The notes under the pieces: model-generated
Told to the model about the DNA's origin: nothing
What the model saw: the letters and a program-made list of their open reading frames with translations, nothing else
The model's database searches: none
Shown here: positions 12,161-20,184 of the stretch, piece by piece
Layout of the letters: each line of letters starts with the position of its first letter
How positions within the stretch are numbered: the first letter of the stretch is position 1
Made by a program: the position numbers and the translations under genes
Source: a virus
Virus record (IMG/VR): IMGVR_UViG_3300010970_000183
Span: 1-24,352 of that record
Reading direction: 5' to 3' (one strand)
DNA length: 24,352 bases

Positions 12161-13672
12161 ATGGTAACGATAACCGAAGACGAGGGCACATCTGTGCCTT
12201 CTTTTGAGTCTTCTCGCAACCCACGCGATGCTTTCAGCTCTTTTTTTTTACTGGATGGCGCAAAACCGCTGCACGTCAGTGATTACGCAGGCTCTGAGCA
12301 ATTTGCGGATGAGTTTTTGCTCGGCGCGAAAGCGATGGGTTTCGTTCCAACTCCACAGCAGTGGAAAATCGCTTGTGCGACTAACGCATGGGATGCAGAG
12401 CGTGACCGTCCACTGAATAGAACGATGGGCATCTGCGTGCCACGTCGTGCAGGTAAGACCACGTCTCTATTGGCTCTCGCTCTAGGCAGGTGCCTTGCCC
12501 GTCCCGGCTATGTCGTGCTCTTCACAGCGCAGTCTGGTACTAAGGCGTCTGCACGCTTCCTAGAACTTGCACGATCATTGGAGAGGGTGCAGCCTGATGA
12601 GGATGCTCGGGGCTTCCGTATCCTTCGAGGTGCTGGCAATCAGAACCTAACCTTTGCTAATGGCTCTCATTTCCAAGTGCTCCCCCCTAAGCCGGACGCG
12701 TTCCGTGGAGATGCTGGAGACTTGCTCATCTTGGATGAAGGGCAGGAGCATGACGCTGACTCGTCGAGTGAGCTACTCGGTGCCATCCTCCCTACTATGG
12801 ATACCCGTCTCGGAGCGCAGCTCATCGTGGCAGGTACTGCAGGGGAGCGTAGAAGTGGGCTCTTCTGGGACACGTTAGAGGAAGGCCGTAAAGGTGTAGC
12901 TCGTACTGGCATCGTAGAGTTCGCTGCACCCGATACGACCACCGAAGAGGAGGCTGCAAACCCTGCGCTTTGGGAGGCGACACACCCCGGCATTGGTACA
13001 CTCACCGACTTGGAGACCATTGAGAACAACTACAACCGTCTCCCTCGACCTAACTTCCTGCGAGAGTATCTAGGCATTTGGCCTGAAGACTTCTCACGCT
13101 CTGCTATCGACATGGAGAAGTGGAGAGCTGCAGCTCAAGAGTTCGATAAGAAGCCCGACCATTTCACGCTCGCTTTCGATGTCGCAGTGGACGGCTCCGT
13201 CGCAGCCATCGCTGCAGCGTGGCGCGTAGACGACAAGGCCTTCGTGGAGATCGTAGACCACAGGCAGGGCACTGAGTGGCTCGTGCCTCGACTCAATGAG
13301 CTGGCACGTCGCTACCGTTGCACCATCGCACACGACACAGTCGGGGCTGCATTGGTAGAAGCGGAAGCTCTGAACCGTCTCCGTCCACGTCCACGAGTGC
13401 AACCACTCGCCTATAAAGACCTCTCTCCGGGCTGTGCACGCTTCATGAAGGAGCTCGTGGAGGGCAATCTACGCCACTTCGACCAGCCATCCCTGAACGA
13501 AGCAGCGCGTAAAGCAGTGAAACGGCCTCTTGGTGAGAACGGTTGGGCATGGACACGCCGTAATTCAGACGGCGATATAGCCCCATTGGTCGCTGCAACT
13601 ATGGCTCTACGAGCGTATGACAACATGAAGACACCACAAAAGATGCAGATTGTTACATCCAAAACGGCCTGA
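12161..13672 (+). CDS. terL: Terminase large subunit
   Basis: A 503-residue packaging motor and nuclease. Walker A is VPRRAGKT at 94-100 (the PRRxGKT form usual in actinophages), Walker B is LLILDE at 188-193, and a coupling motif VAGTAGERRSG follows near 223-233. The nuclease half begins LAFDVAVDGS with Asp340, then IAHDTVG with Asp392 and SDGDIAPLV with Asp472, the three acidic residues expected of the RNase H-like fold. No separate small terminase is visible upstream. A run of nine T at 12241-12249 near the 5' end (codons 28-30) is slippage-prone. The TGA stop precedes the portal start by twenty bases. Confidence 0.9.
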   Translation: MVTITEDEGTSVPSFESSRNPRDAFSSFFLLDGAKPLHVSDYAGSEQFADEFLLGAKAMGFVPTPQQWKIACATNAWDAERDRPLNRTMGICVPRRAGKTTSLLALALGRCLARPGYVVLFTAQSGTKASARFLELARSLERVQPDEDARGFRILRGAGNQNLTFANGSHFQVLPPKPDAFRGDAGDLLILDEGQEHDADSSSELLGAILPTMDTRLGAQLIVAGTAGERRSGLFWDTLEEGRKGVARTGIVEFAAPDTTTEEEAANPALWEATHPGIGTLTDLETIENNYNRLPRPNFLREYLGIWPEDFSRSAIDMEKWRAAAQEFDKKPDHFTLAFDVAVDGSVAAIAAAWRVDDKAFVEIVDHRQGTEWLVPRLNELARRYRCTIAHDTVGAALVEAEALNRLRPRPRVQPLAYKDLSPGCARFMKELVEGNLRHFDQPSLNEAARKAVKRPLGENGWAWTRRNSDGDIAPLVAATMALRAYDNMKTPQKMQIVTSKTA

Positions 13673-13675
13673 GTG

Positions 13676-13693
13676 TGGTATAGAATAGGCGCG
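13676..13693 (+). promoter_or_regulatory. Possible leaderless promoter at the portal start
   Basis: TGGTATAGAAT (13676-13686) looks like an extended -10, with TAGAAT ending six bases before the GTG at 13693, the spacing typical of leaderless actinobacterial transcripts. No good -35 and no ribosome binding site are seen. Confidence 0.35.
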
Positions 13694-14736
13694 TGGGTAT
13701 TCGTAACGCTTTGAGACTTATTGAGTCCGGCGACCAACTGCATGAGCGTAGCCTTACGCCGAACCAAGGCATCGTCTCGCCATGGGTACAGTCGCAGTTG
13801 TCGCAGGTAGTGTGGTCAGACGTCTTTGGTAGTGAAGCTAACATCGTTTCACGCGCCGATGCTATGACCATTCCAGCCGTTGCGAAGGCTCGCCAAATCT
13901 TGGTGAGCACCATCGCACGCTTCCCCCTCATCGCTCTCGACTCTAACGACCAGCCTGTGAGCGTCCCATGGCTGCAGGCAACCGACGGCGAAGTCTCCCC
14001 ATGGCACCGTATGGCTTGGACAATCGACGATCTAGTCATGTCGGGCTGGTCTCTTTGGGGTGTCGAACGTGACGCAGCCGGCGAAATCATCAAGGCAGAC
14101 CGTTGCCCAATCGAACGCTGACACATAAACAACGATGGAAACATCGTAATCGACGACCAAATCGCAGAAGCTGACAGCGTCATCCTCATCCCTGCACCAT
14201 TCGAGGGTCTCCTCAAGGTCGCATCTCGTACCCTAAAGGGTGGCGCAAAGCTTGAAAATAGCTGGGTTGGTAAGGCAACTAACCCCATCCCGGCCATCGA
14301 ACTACACGCCACAACCGATGACCCCCTCGAACTGGACGAAGTGCAGGCACTCGTACAGGCTTGGGCAGACGCTCGCTCCGATGTAAATGGTGCAATCGCA
14401 TTTACACCTCACAACATTGAGGCACGCGCTCACGGTAACGCAGAGCCTTCTCTGCTTATCGAGGGTCGCAATTTCCTACGCATTGACGTCGGAGCGTTTC
14501 TTGGTATCCCTGCAGCTCTCATGGATGCATCCCTCTCCACTGCCTCGCTGACGTACAGCACGCAGGAAGGGCAGCGTAATGAGTTTGCAGACTTCACTCT
14601 CCCCTACTGGATGGAGCCCATTCAGCAACGTCTAAGCCTCGATGACGTAGTGCCCTCCGGCATCCGCATCCGCTTTGACATGAGCGACCTTTTCACCACC
14701 ACGCCAAGCCCCACAAGCCCACCTGCAGAGGATTAA
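13693..14736 (+). pseudogene. Portal protein interrupted by an in-frame TGA
   Basis: The frame runs 348 codons, with a single TGA at 14119-14121 (codon 143). Before it, MTIPAVAKARQILVSTIARF at 58-77 matches the (V)PAV..ar.ilv.tia..pl element of HK97-type portals. After it, the frame stays clean and continues HINNDGNIVIDD to PSPTSPPAED. RCPIER-stop-HINNDG is where portals commonly have a Trp (pier.W.id..G.i), so the change is probably TGG to TGA. No frameshift or other damage is seen. Either this genome is defective, a sequencing error occurred, or the stop is read through. The fragment after the stop has a GTG at 14341 in frame. The protein is short for a portal but fits a minimal phage. The TAA ends three bases before the capsid ATG. 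Confidence 0.8.
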
Positions 14737-14739
14737 ACA

Positions 14740-16404
14740 ATGGCTAAAGATGTACAAATCGAGGCCGGTAGCCTCTACGCAAACGCTGAAGAGCGTATCG
14801 TTTCGGGTCTCCTTCTCCCTTATGGCGAGATTGGACAGACCAATCTGGGACGTTTCAGCATCGAACACGGCACCGTAGACATCCCATCCGACCCCGACAT
14901 CGTCACCCTGAACGTAGACCACAACCGTGAAGAGCCCGTCGGTCGCGCTACAGAGCTCACTGAGACCGCTGCAGGTATCGTTGGAACCTTCAAGATTGCT
15001 AACACTGAAGAGGGAGACCAGCTTCTCGCAGAGATCGCGGACGGTACTCGTGCGAAGCTTTCCGCTGAGGTTAAGAACGTAGTCATTCGCGCTCGTAAGG
15101 CAGTGTCCGGCTCGCTCTTCGGCGCAGCCGTAGTTGCTCAAGGCGCGTTCCCTTCCGCTGCACTCCTCGCTGAGTTCGCTGAAGACACAGACCCCCTAGA
15201 GGAAGGCGAGAACGTGGCAGAAGATGCAACTCTCGAAGCACAAATCTTGGATGTAGTCCCCGACCCCGAGGGCAATGTCGAAGAGATCATCGTCGATGAC
15301 TTGCCCGAGCAGGTCATCGTGGATGTAGTAAACCCTGTGGATGGAACCGTAGAACCTGCGGTCTTCGTCCCAGAAACCCCAACCGCAACACCCGACAATC
15401 AAGGAGATAACCCAATGGGCGCAGCATCTGCACCTGAGACCCTGCAGGCACACAAGGCTGCACCTGCATCACAGGGACTCGCTACCGTAGTAAACCACCT
15501 GAGTGAAGCCGCTAAGTCCGGCTCTCGCTCACTCTTCGCTGAAATTGCACAGCGCGATGACGCTAAGGCAGTCACTTCGCTCTTCGCAGCTCTCGAAGAC
15601 ATCACCTTCGACGGCGTAGGCTCCGTTGGTGTAAACACCGCACAGCCTCAGTGGTTGGGCGAGCTCTGGGGCGGACGCACTTACGAGCGTAAGTACATCC
15701 CACTCATCGGCTCCGGTGCTCTCACCGCTCTCACCATGGAAGCATGGAAGTGGAACGCTAAGCCTTCCGTAGCTGCATGGACTGGCAACAAGACTGCCGT
15801 TCCATCCAACGAGCCATCGACCACCCCCGTAACCGTCTCCGGACAGCGTTACGCAGGTGCACACGACTGGGCTCGTGAGTTCCGTGACTTCGGACGTACC
15901 GACGTTATCGAGTCGGCTCTCCGCGCAATGACCGAGTCTTACGCAAAGGTCACTGACATTGCAACCATCGACGCACTCATCGCAGGTGCTACCGATGTAG
16001 TTGCAGGCTCCGCTACCACTCAGGTTGCTTGGAACCGCATCATGGACGGTGTTGAAGCAATCATCGACACCGCCGTGCCTACGTTCGCAGTAGTCGCTTC
16101 TGACCTGTACCGTGAGCTCGTCATGACCACCTCAAACGACAGCCTCGCTTACTTGAACGCTTCGCTGGGTCTTGAAGCAGGAACCGCAGCCGGTTTCAGC
16201 ATCATCCCATCGAGCGAGCTCGAAGCTGGCACCGTCCTCGTAGGTGCTCGTGAAGCTGCAGTCTCCTACGAACTGGGTGGCTCGCCTATCCGCGTAGAAG
16301 CTGAAGCTATCTCCGTCGGTGGCTTCGATATCGGGCTTTTCGGCTACCATGCCATCAATGTGGTAAACGCTGGAGCTCTTGCATTGGTTGCACCTGCAGC
16401 CTAA
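14740..16404 (+). CDS. HK97-type prohead protease fused to major capsid protein, unit B
   Basis: The complete 554-residue fusion. Residues 15-140 form the prohead protease (RIVSGLLLPYGEIG at 19-32; His61 in NVDHNREEPVGR; Ser108 in RAKLSAEVKN). Residues 143-225 are an acidic linker with about 25 Asp/Glu. The capsid part follows from 226 (MGAASAPETLQ) and contains LWGGRTYERKYIPLIGSG, WAREFRDFGRTDVIESAL and a Gly/Ala-rich end. The capsid assignment comes from the protease fusion and gene order. The start lies three bases after the portal stop. Unit A has the same protein with many, mostly silent, changes. Confidence 0.85.
   Translation: MAKDVQIEAGSLYANAEERIVSGLLLPYGEIGQTNLGRFSIEHGTVDIPSDPDIVTLNVDHNREEPVGRATELTETAAGIVGTFKIANTEEGDQLLAEIADGTRAKLSAEVKNVVIRARKAVSGSLFGAAVVAQGAFPSAALLAEFAEDTDPLEEGENVAEDATLEAQILDVVPDPEGNVEEIIVDDLPEQVIVDVVNPVDGTVEPAVFVPETPTATPDNQGDNPMGAASAPETLQAHKAAPASQGLATVVNHLSEAAKSGSRSLFAEIAQRDDAKAVTSLFAALEDITFDGVGSVGVNTAQPQWLGELWGGRTYERKYIPLIGSGALTALTMEAWKWNAKPSVAAWTGNKTAVPSNEPSTTPVTVSGQRYAGAHDWAREFRDFGRTDVIESALRAMTESYAKVTDIATIDALIAGATDVVAGSATTQVAWNRIMDGVEAIIDTAVPTFAVVASDLYRELVMTTSNDSLAYLNASLGLEAGTAAGFSIIPSSELEAGTVLVGAREAAVSYELGGSPIRVEAEAISVGGFDIGLFGYHAINVVNAGALALVAPAA
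15401..15417 (+). promoter_or_regulatory. Internal Shine-Dalgarno and in-frame ATG, unit B
   Basis: AAGGAG at 15401-15406, then eight bases to the in-frame ATG at 15415. It corresponds to the unit A element at 520-533 with three extra spacer bases, so element and frame are conserved while the exact spacing is not. Confidence 0.7.
15415..16404 (+). CDS. Nested major capsid protein (internal start), unit B
   Basis: Initiation at 15415 would yield a 329-residue capsid protein, the same length as the nested product of unit A. The fusion would supply one protease per several capsid subunits, and the nested start the bulk of the shell. This is inferred from the ribosome binding site and conserved length; no protein data are available here. 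Confidence 0.6.
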   Translation: MGAASAPETLQAHKAAPASQGLATVVNHLSEAAKSGSRSLFAEIAQRDDAKAVTSLFAALEDITFDGVGSVGVNTAQPQWLGELWGGRTYERKYIPLIGSGALTALTMEAWKWNAKPSVAAWTGNKTAVPSNEPSTTPVTVSGQRYAGAHDWAREFRDFGRTDVIESALRAMTESYAKVTDIATIDALIAGATDVVAGSATTQVAWNRIMDGVEAIIDTAVPTFAVVASDLYRELVMTTSNDSLAYLNASLGLEAGTAAGFSIIPSSELEAGTVLVGAREAAVSYELGGSPIRVEAEAISVGGFDIGLFGYHAINVVNAGALALVAPAA

Positions 16405-16415
16405 GCAATAAATTC

Positions 16416-16456
16416 GAGAGGGGAGTCCACCCGTACCCCTGCGGTGCTCCCCTCTC
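16416..16456 (+). other. Hairpin after the capsid gene, unit B
   Basis: GAGAGGGGAG (16416-16425) pairs perfectly with CTCCCCTCTC (16447-16456). Compared with unit A, the inner pairs changed on both arms while pairing was kept. The loop repeats TACCCCTGCGG. The paired changes support a functional RNA structure. Confidence 0.65.
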
Positions 16457-16483
16457 ACCCCCTCTACTTGAAAGGTGCCTAAA

Positions 16484-17122
16484 GTGGCTTACATCCCAAC
16501 AGCTGACAATCTCGGCTCAATGTATGTTGGCGACCGTCCAGACACCCCGTCAGACATTTTCTTTCACGATGAGACTGGCAACCCAGCCCCAACTAATCAC
16601 TTCAACACGCTCGCCACAACGCTTTACAGTCCAGCCGGTGCATCACTCGGCACGCTGACCACTACAGTCGCAGACGGTCACGGCATCCACGTCGCTTGGG
16701 GCACCACGAGCCTCTTCACCGTCCCCGGTATTTACACTCTCCGCAGCAAGTTCACCGTCACAAATGACCTTCTCGTAAGCGCGGAGCCCCTCCAAATCGT
16801 TATTCAAGCACTCGACGGATGGCTCACTCTTGAGCAAGCTCGCAACCTATGGGCAGACGCTCCCCTCGACGACGTGCTCCTCTACCAAATACTTGAAACT
16901 GCTAAAGCTCAGTGCATCGCATACGCTCCCACCTTCACCGGTACAGTGCCCCTACAGTATGTACAGGCTCAAGGTTTACAGGCTCGCGCAATCTACCAAA
17001 GCGTCATCGCTAACCAGCAAGACAATGTCGGTGTAGACGGTTTCCAAGTTCGCGTGTTTCCCCTCGACTTCACCATCCGCGCCATGCTTCGCCCTAAGCG
17101 TGCAGTAGGGGCGATGTACTGA
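16484..17122 (+). CDS. Head-to-tail connector with N-terminal Ig-like domain, unit B
   Basis: A 212-residue homologue of 1599-2237. An earlier in-frame GTG at 16475 lies on the ribosome binding site GAAAGG. The GTG at 16484 has eight bases spacing, aligns with the unit A start and gives an equal length, so I prefer it. The N-terminal domain differs strongly from unit A (only scattered identities, e.g. the DNLGSMYVGD region), while the part after DGWLTLEQAR is close to identical in protein. Confidence 0.65.
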   Translation: MAYIPTADNLGSMYVGDRPDTPSDIFFHDETGNPAPTNHFNTLATTLYSPAGASLGTLTTTVADGHGIHVAWGTTSLFTVPGIYTLRSKFTVTNDLLVSAEPLQIVIQALDGWLTLEQARNLWADAPLDDVLLYQILETAKAQCIAYAPTFTGTVPLQYVQAQGLQARAIYQSVIANQQDNVGVDGFQVRVFPLDFTIRAMLRPKRAVGAMY

Positions 17123-17490
17123 TGTCCGTCCGTTCGGAGCTCGCTGCAGCACTCAAACCTCTTCTCCCTAACACGGTGAAGATCATTGACGTGCCTCGCT
17201 CAATCGACGGCATGGAGTCGAAGCGTCCCGTGGTCTTGCTCTACCGTGAGAGCCGTGCAAAAGCTCCAAACGCTATTGGTGATTACTTCGACACTTTCGC
17301 CCTCTATGTAGTCACTCCCGGCGTAGACGTTCGCCGTTCAGAGGATGCACTAGACGACACGCTCGACAGTGTCATCGAAGCTTTAGACGCTATCAAGTGG
17401 GTGCAGTGGACTACTGCAGAGCGTTCAGTGTTCGGGGATAACCAAGCCCCGGCGTATAAAATAACCCTAACCATCGTTTACAACAAGTAA
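17122..17490 (+). CDS. Tail terminator protein, unit B
   Basis: A 122-residue homologue of 2237-2605, with the same TGATG coupling to the connector gene. Most differences are silent or conservative, such as NTVKII for ASVKII and ALDAIKWVQW for ALDQIKWLQW, which indicates strong purifying selection on a structural tail component. Confidence 0.65.
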   Translation: MSVRSELAAALKPLLPNTVKIIDVPRSIDGMESKRPVVLLYRESRAKAPNAIGDYFDTFALYVVTPGVDVRRSEDALDDTLDSVIEALDAIKWVQWTTAERSVFGDNQAPAYKITLTIVYNK

Positions 17491-17500
17491 GGATAACCTA

Positions 17501-17911
17501 ATGGCACAGATTGCCGTCCAGCCTATCTACCTAAAGGACGTCGTCCTCACTGTAGACGGCGACACCTACGAAAAGCACGTCTCTGGCGTAACTTTCACCC
17601 CCTCAGTAACGTCTGCAACCTTCAAGGGTCTAAACCCTTCTGCAGTCTTCACTAACGTGGGCGCATCGACTTGGATGATTGACCTTTCATTCGCACAAGA
17701 CTGGGAGACCACCGATTCACTGTCCGCTTACCTTTTCGCTAACGAAGGTGCAGAGATCTCTCTCTCATTCGTTCCCGTATCCGGTGGCGGAACTTGGAGC
17801 GCAACCGTTATCATCGTCCCCGGTGCCGTAGGTGGCGCAGTAGATAGCTACGCAGTAGCAACTGTGAGCCTCCCAGTACAGGGTCGCCCCACCTTCACTC
17901 CAGCCGTTTAG
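17501..17911 (+). CDS. Major tail tube protein, unit B
   Basis: A 136-residue homologue of 2616-3026. Substitutions concentrate in the first 100 residues (e.g. VVLTVDGDTYEKHVSGVTFT), while the last 30 residues are unchanged. It follows AAGGATAACCT and ends ten or so bases before the next GTG start. Confidence 0.65.
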   Translation: MAQIAVQPIYLKDVVLTVDGDTYEKHVSGVTFTPSVTSATFKGLNPSAVFTNVGASTWMIDLSFAQDWETTDSLSAYLFANEGAEISLSFVPVSGGGTWSATVIIVPGAVGGAVDSYAVATVSLPVQGRPTFTPAV

Positions 17912-17924
17912 TAGAGGTGCTCTC

Positions 17925-18437
17925 GTGGGCGCAACAGTATGGGACTCTAAAGAGCTCCAAGCCACTATTTTGGCTCTCAAAGTAGTTGGTAAAGACCTCC
18001 GTAAAGAGATACTGAAGCGCACACGAGAGCTCATCCTCAAAGACTGGGACAGTGCGATCGCTGAAGAGATAAGCACCGTAGGCGGAGACATTTACGCCAC
18101 ACGGCTCACCATGCGAAACACACGCGTGAAAGTAGGAACGCAGGGCTTCACTCTGCAGGCAGCTACACGAGGCACGAAGGCAACATCCGGCGGACTCATA
18201 TCGTCCAAGCATTACTATCTAGCCGAGTTCGGTGCAGACAAGAAAGTAGTGCCTGTAAACGGTAGACGTGGAGCCACAAGCTACCAATATAAGCGAACAG
18301 TAAACACCGGCTTTCAGCGACGCGTCAAAAATGGGCGCTACGCTTTCAAGGCCGGAGGTAAGATTATGAACAGGGCCCTAGCGCTCTACACACAGACCTG
18401 TATACAGATGGTCTACGAAGCTTTCGAGAGGAAATAA
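17925..18437 (+). CDS. Basic tail/neck-completion protein, unit B
   Basis: A 170-residue homologue of 3040-3552. The first 110 codons carry many silent changes and few amino acid changes (ATVWDS for AIIWES, AIAEE for AVADE). From codon 111 the DNA is the same as unit A, because the shared block begins here. This makes the gene a natural place for the crossover between units. Confidence 0.4.
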   Translation: MGATVWDSKELQATILALKVVGKDLRKEILKRTRELILKDWDSAIAEEISTVGGDIYATRLTMRNTRVKVGTQGFTLQAATRGTKATSGGLISSKHYYLAEFGADKKVVPVNGRRGATSYQYKRTVNTGFQRRVKNGRYAFKAGGKIMNRALALYTQTCIQMVYEAFERK

Positions 18438-18442
18438 CGCTT

Positions 18443-19831
18443 ATGGCTGACGCCGGCATTAACATGAGCGCCGATATTGACCCGAAACCCTTTATAGCCG
18501 GTATCGACAATATGGGCGAAGCCCTCGAAGACCTCCAAAAAGAGGTCGAAGACGTCCAAAAAGACGGTGATAAGAGCCTCGAAAAGCTTGAAAAGAGCTT
18601 CGCAGAGGTCGCAAAAGCCTCTCGTAACGCCGGTGATGACGTCCGAAAAGGGCTTGGAGACGGCACAAAACGGGCTGGAAAAGAGGCTGAAGGGGCTCTA
18701 GACGAGTTCAAGAGCGAAGCAAACAGCACCGCTAAAGAGTCTGCAGCATCATTTGATGGCTCTGCAGAGTCGATTGTGGACTCTTTTCAAGAGATCGCAG
18801 CTAATGCGTTCCAAGGTTTCGGCGCAGCCGGTGCAGTAGCTGGTTTAGCCCTCGCAGCCGGTATTGGTATCGCTACGGCAGCATTTCAGCAATCTGAAGA
18901 GGAAGCTCAAAAGGCTAAAGAGCGCATAGGTGAGCTCGGTATAGCGATGATTGACGCCGGTACAGACGGCTCTGTGCCCCTCGAAAACATCACCGAGAAC
19001 CTCAAAAACATTGTCACTAACAGCGAAGACGCGGTCAAGGGCTTCAAGGATATTAGTCAGGCATCTAAAACTGCAGGTACAGACGCTGCAGCCATTGCCA
19101 TGGCGTATGCAGGTAATGAAGACGCTATCGACGGGCAGATGAAAGCCCTCGAAGACCTCATCGACACTCAGCAAGAGGAAGTCGATAAGGCAGCCGAGCA
19201 TGGCTCACGTTTCGCAGCTATTTCAGACGCCAAACTCAAGGCTTTACAGCTTCAACAATCAGACCTCAAAAAGGTACAGGAAGAGACTGAAGCTGCAGCC
19301 GAAATTGAGCAGGCATGGCTCGCCTCTGGCGGTGCAGAAATACAGGCTAAAGCCGACGCCGTAGGGCTTATAAACGACGCATACGATGAAGTCGTCGGGA
19401 GCGTCACCGATTTCGTAAACTCAGAGACTGGCATCCTCGACGTTGAAGCCTATCTAGCAGCCATTGACGCACGCTCTAAGGCTCTGGAAGACTACCAAAC
19501 TAACTTAGCTAGTGCCGGGCTCTCTACGGAGCAGAAAGACGCCCTCAACGCCATGGGTGTCGAAGCTGCATCTGCATGGCTTGCCGGTTATCAGTCAGCA
19601 ACTCCAGAGCAGCAACAAAAGCTGAAGCAATCACTCACAAACGCTGCTAGTGAAAGCTCTGGCGTGGCTCGCAAAACCATTGACGACGCTTTCAAAAAGC
19701 CTGTAGACGCTACAGTGAAAGCTATTGCAGATACTGCAAGTGCACGCCGAGACCTAGACAACCTCATCGAAGCTCGCACGGCAATCATTAGGGTCGATTT
19801 CAGAGACCGAGAAGGGCGACCCATAGGATAA
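18443..19831 (+). CDS. Tape measure protein, unit B
   Basis: Identical in sequence to the 462-residue tape measure of unit A, including the hydrophobic stretch at 125-148. Identity at silent sites over 1.4 kb, against about 15% difference outside the block, shows very recent common origin of this module or an assembly effect. The predicted tail length is the same in both units. Confidence 0.85.
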   Translation: MADAGINMSADIDPKPFIAGIDNMGEALEDLQKEVEDVQKDGDKSLEKLEKSFAEVAKASRNAGDDVRKGLGDGTKRAGKEAEGALDEFKSEANSTAKESAASFDGSAESIVDSFQEIAANAFQGFGAAGAVAGLALAAGIGIATAAFQQSEEEAQKAKERIGELGIAMIDAGTDGSVPLENITENLKNIVTNSEDAVKGFKDISQASKTAGTDAAAIAMAYAGNEDAIDGQMKALEDLIDTQQEEVDKAAEHGSRFAAISDAKLKALQLQQSDLKKVQEETEAAAEIEQAWLASGGAEIQAKADAVGLINDAYDEVVGSVTDFVNSETGILDVEAYLAAIDARSKALEDYQTNLASAGLSTEQKDALNAMGVEAASAWLAGYQSATPEQQQKLKQSLTNAASESSGVARKTIDDAFKKPVDATVKAIADTASARRDLDNLIEARTAIIRVDFRDREGRPIG

Positions 19832-20184
19832 TGACTACAGTCACTACTAGCTCAGGCGCATCATTTACCCCAAAAGTACGTTACACAGCAGGGGACACCT
19901 ACCCAACACGTAACAAAATCTATGACCTACTCGGCGGAGATGTAGCCGTCACATTCGGCGCAATGCCAAGACGTACCGGCACTTTCGATTTCATGTTCGA
20001 GGATGAGCTTTCGGCTTTCACCGCATACCTAATCATGCGAGACGGCTACGTCATGCAAATCATGGACGTGGACGACATCGGTGCAAGCCCTATGAACTTC
20101 GTGCTCTCTGGCGACATGACTCGCACATGGGATGCTGAAACTAATACTTGGACGGTCTCACTAGACTTTCAAGAGGTAGCATGA
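19831..20184 (+). CDS. Minor tail protein (distal tail-like), unit B
   Basis: Identical to 4946-5299: 117 residues, coupled to the tape measure by TAATG and to the hub gene by ATGA. It is probably part of the tip complex. Confidence 0.5.
   Translation: MTTVTTSSGASFTPKVRYTAGDTYPTRNKIYDLLGGDVAVTFGAMPRRTGTFDFMFEDELSAFTAYLIMRDGYVMQIMDVDDIGASPMNFVLSGDMTRTWDAETNTWTVSLDFQEVA

Noticed and set aside
14119-14121. Recoding of TGA as tryptophan throughout the phage
   Set aside because: TGA closes many genes here at overlapping junctions (2235, 5297, 7318, 8905, 11885, 13670), where reading through would give nonsense. A genome-wide code change is therefore unlikely and the portal TGA needs a local explanation.
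14740-16404. Capsid duplication as a diversity-generating retroelement or as paralogues in one virion
   Set aside because: Differences between copies are spread over all bases and mostly silent, no reverse transcriptase is present, and the whole module is repeated in order. This reflects two genomes.
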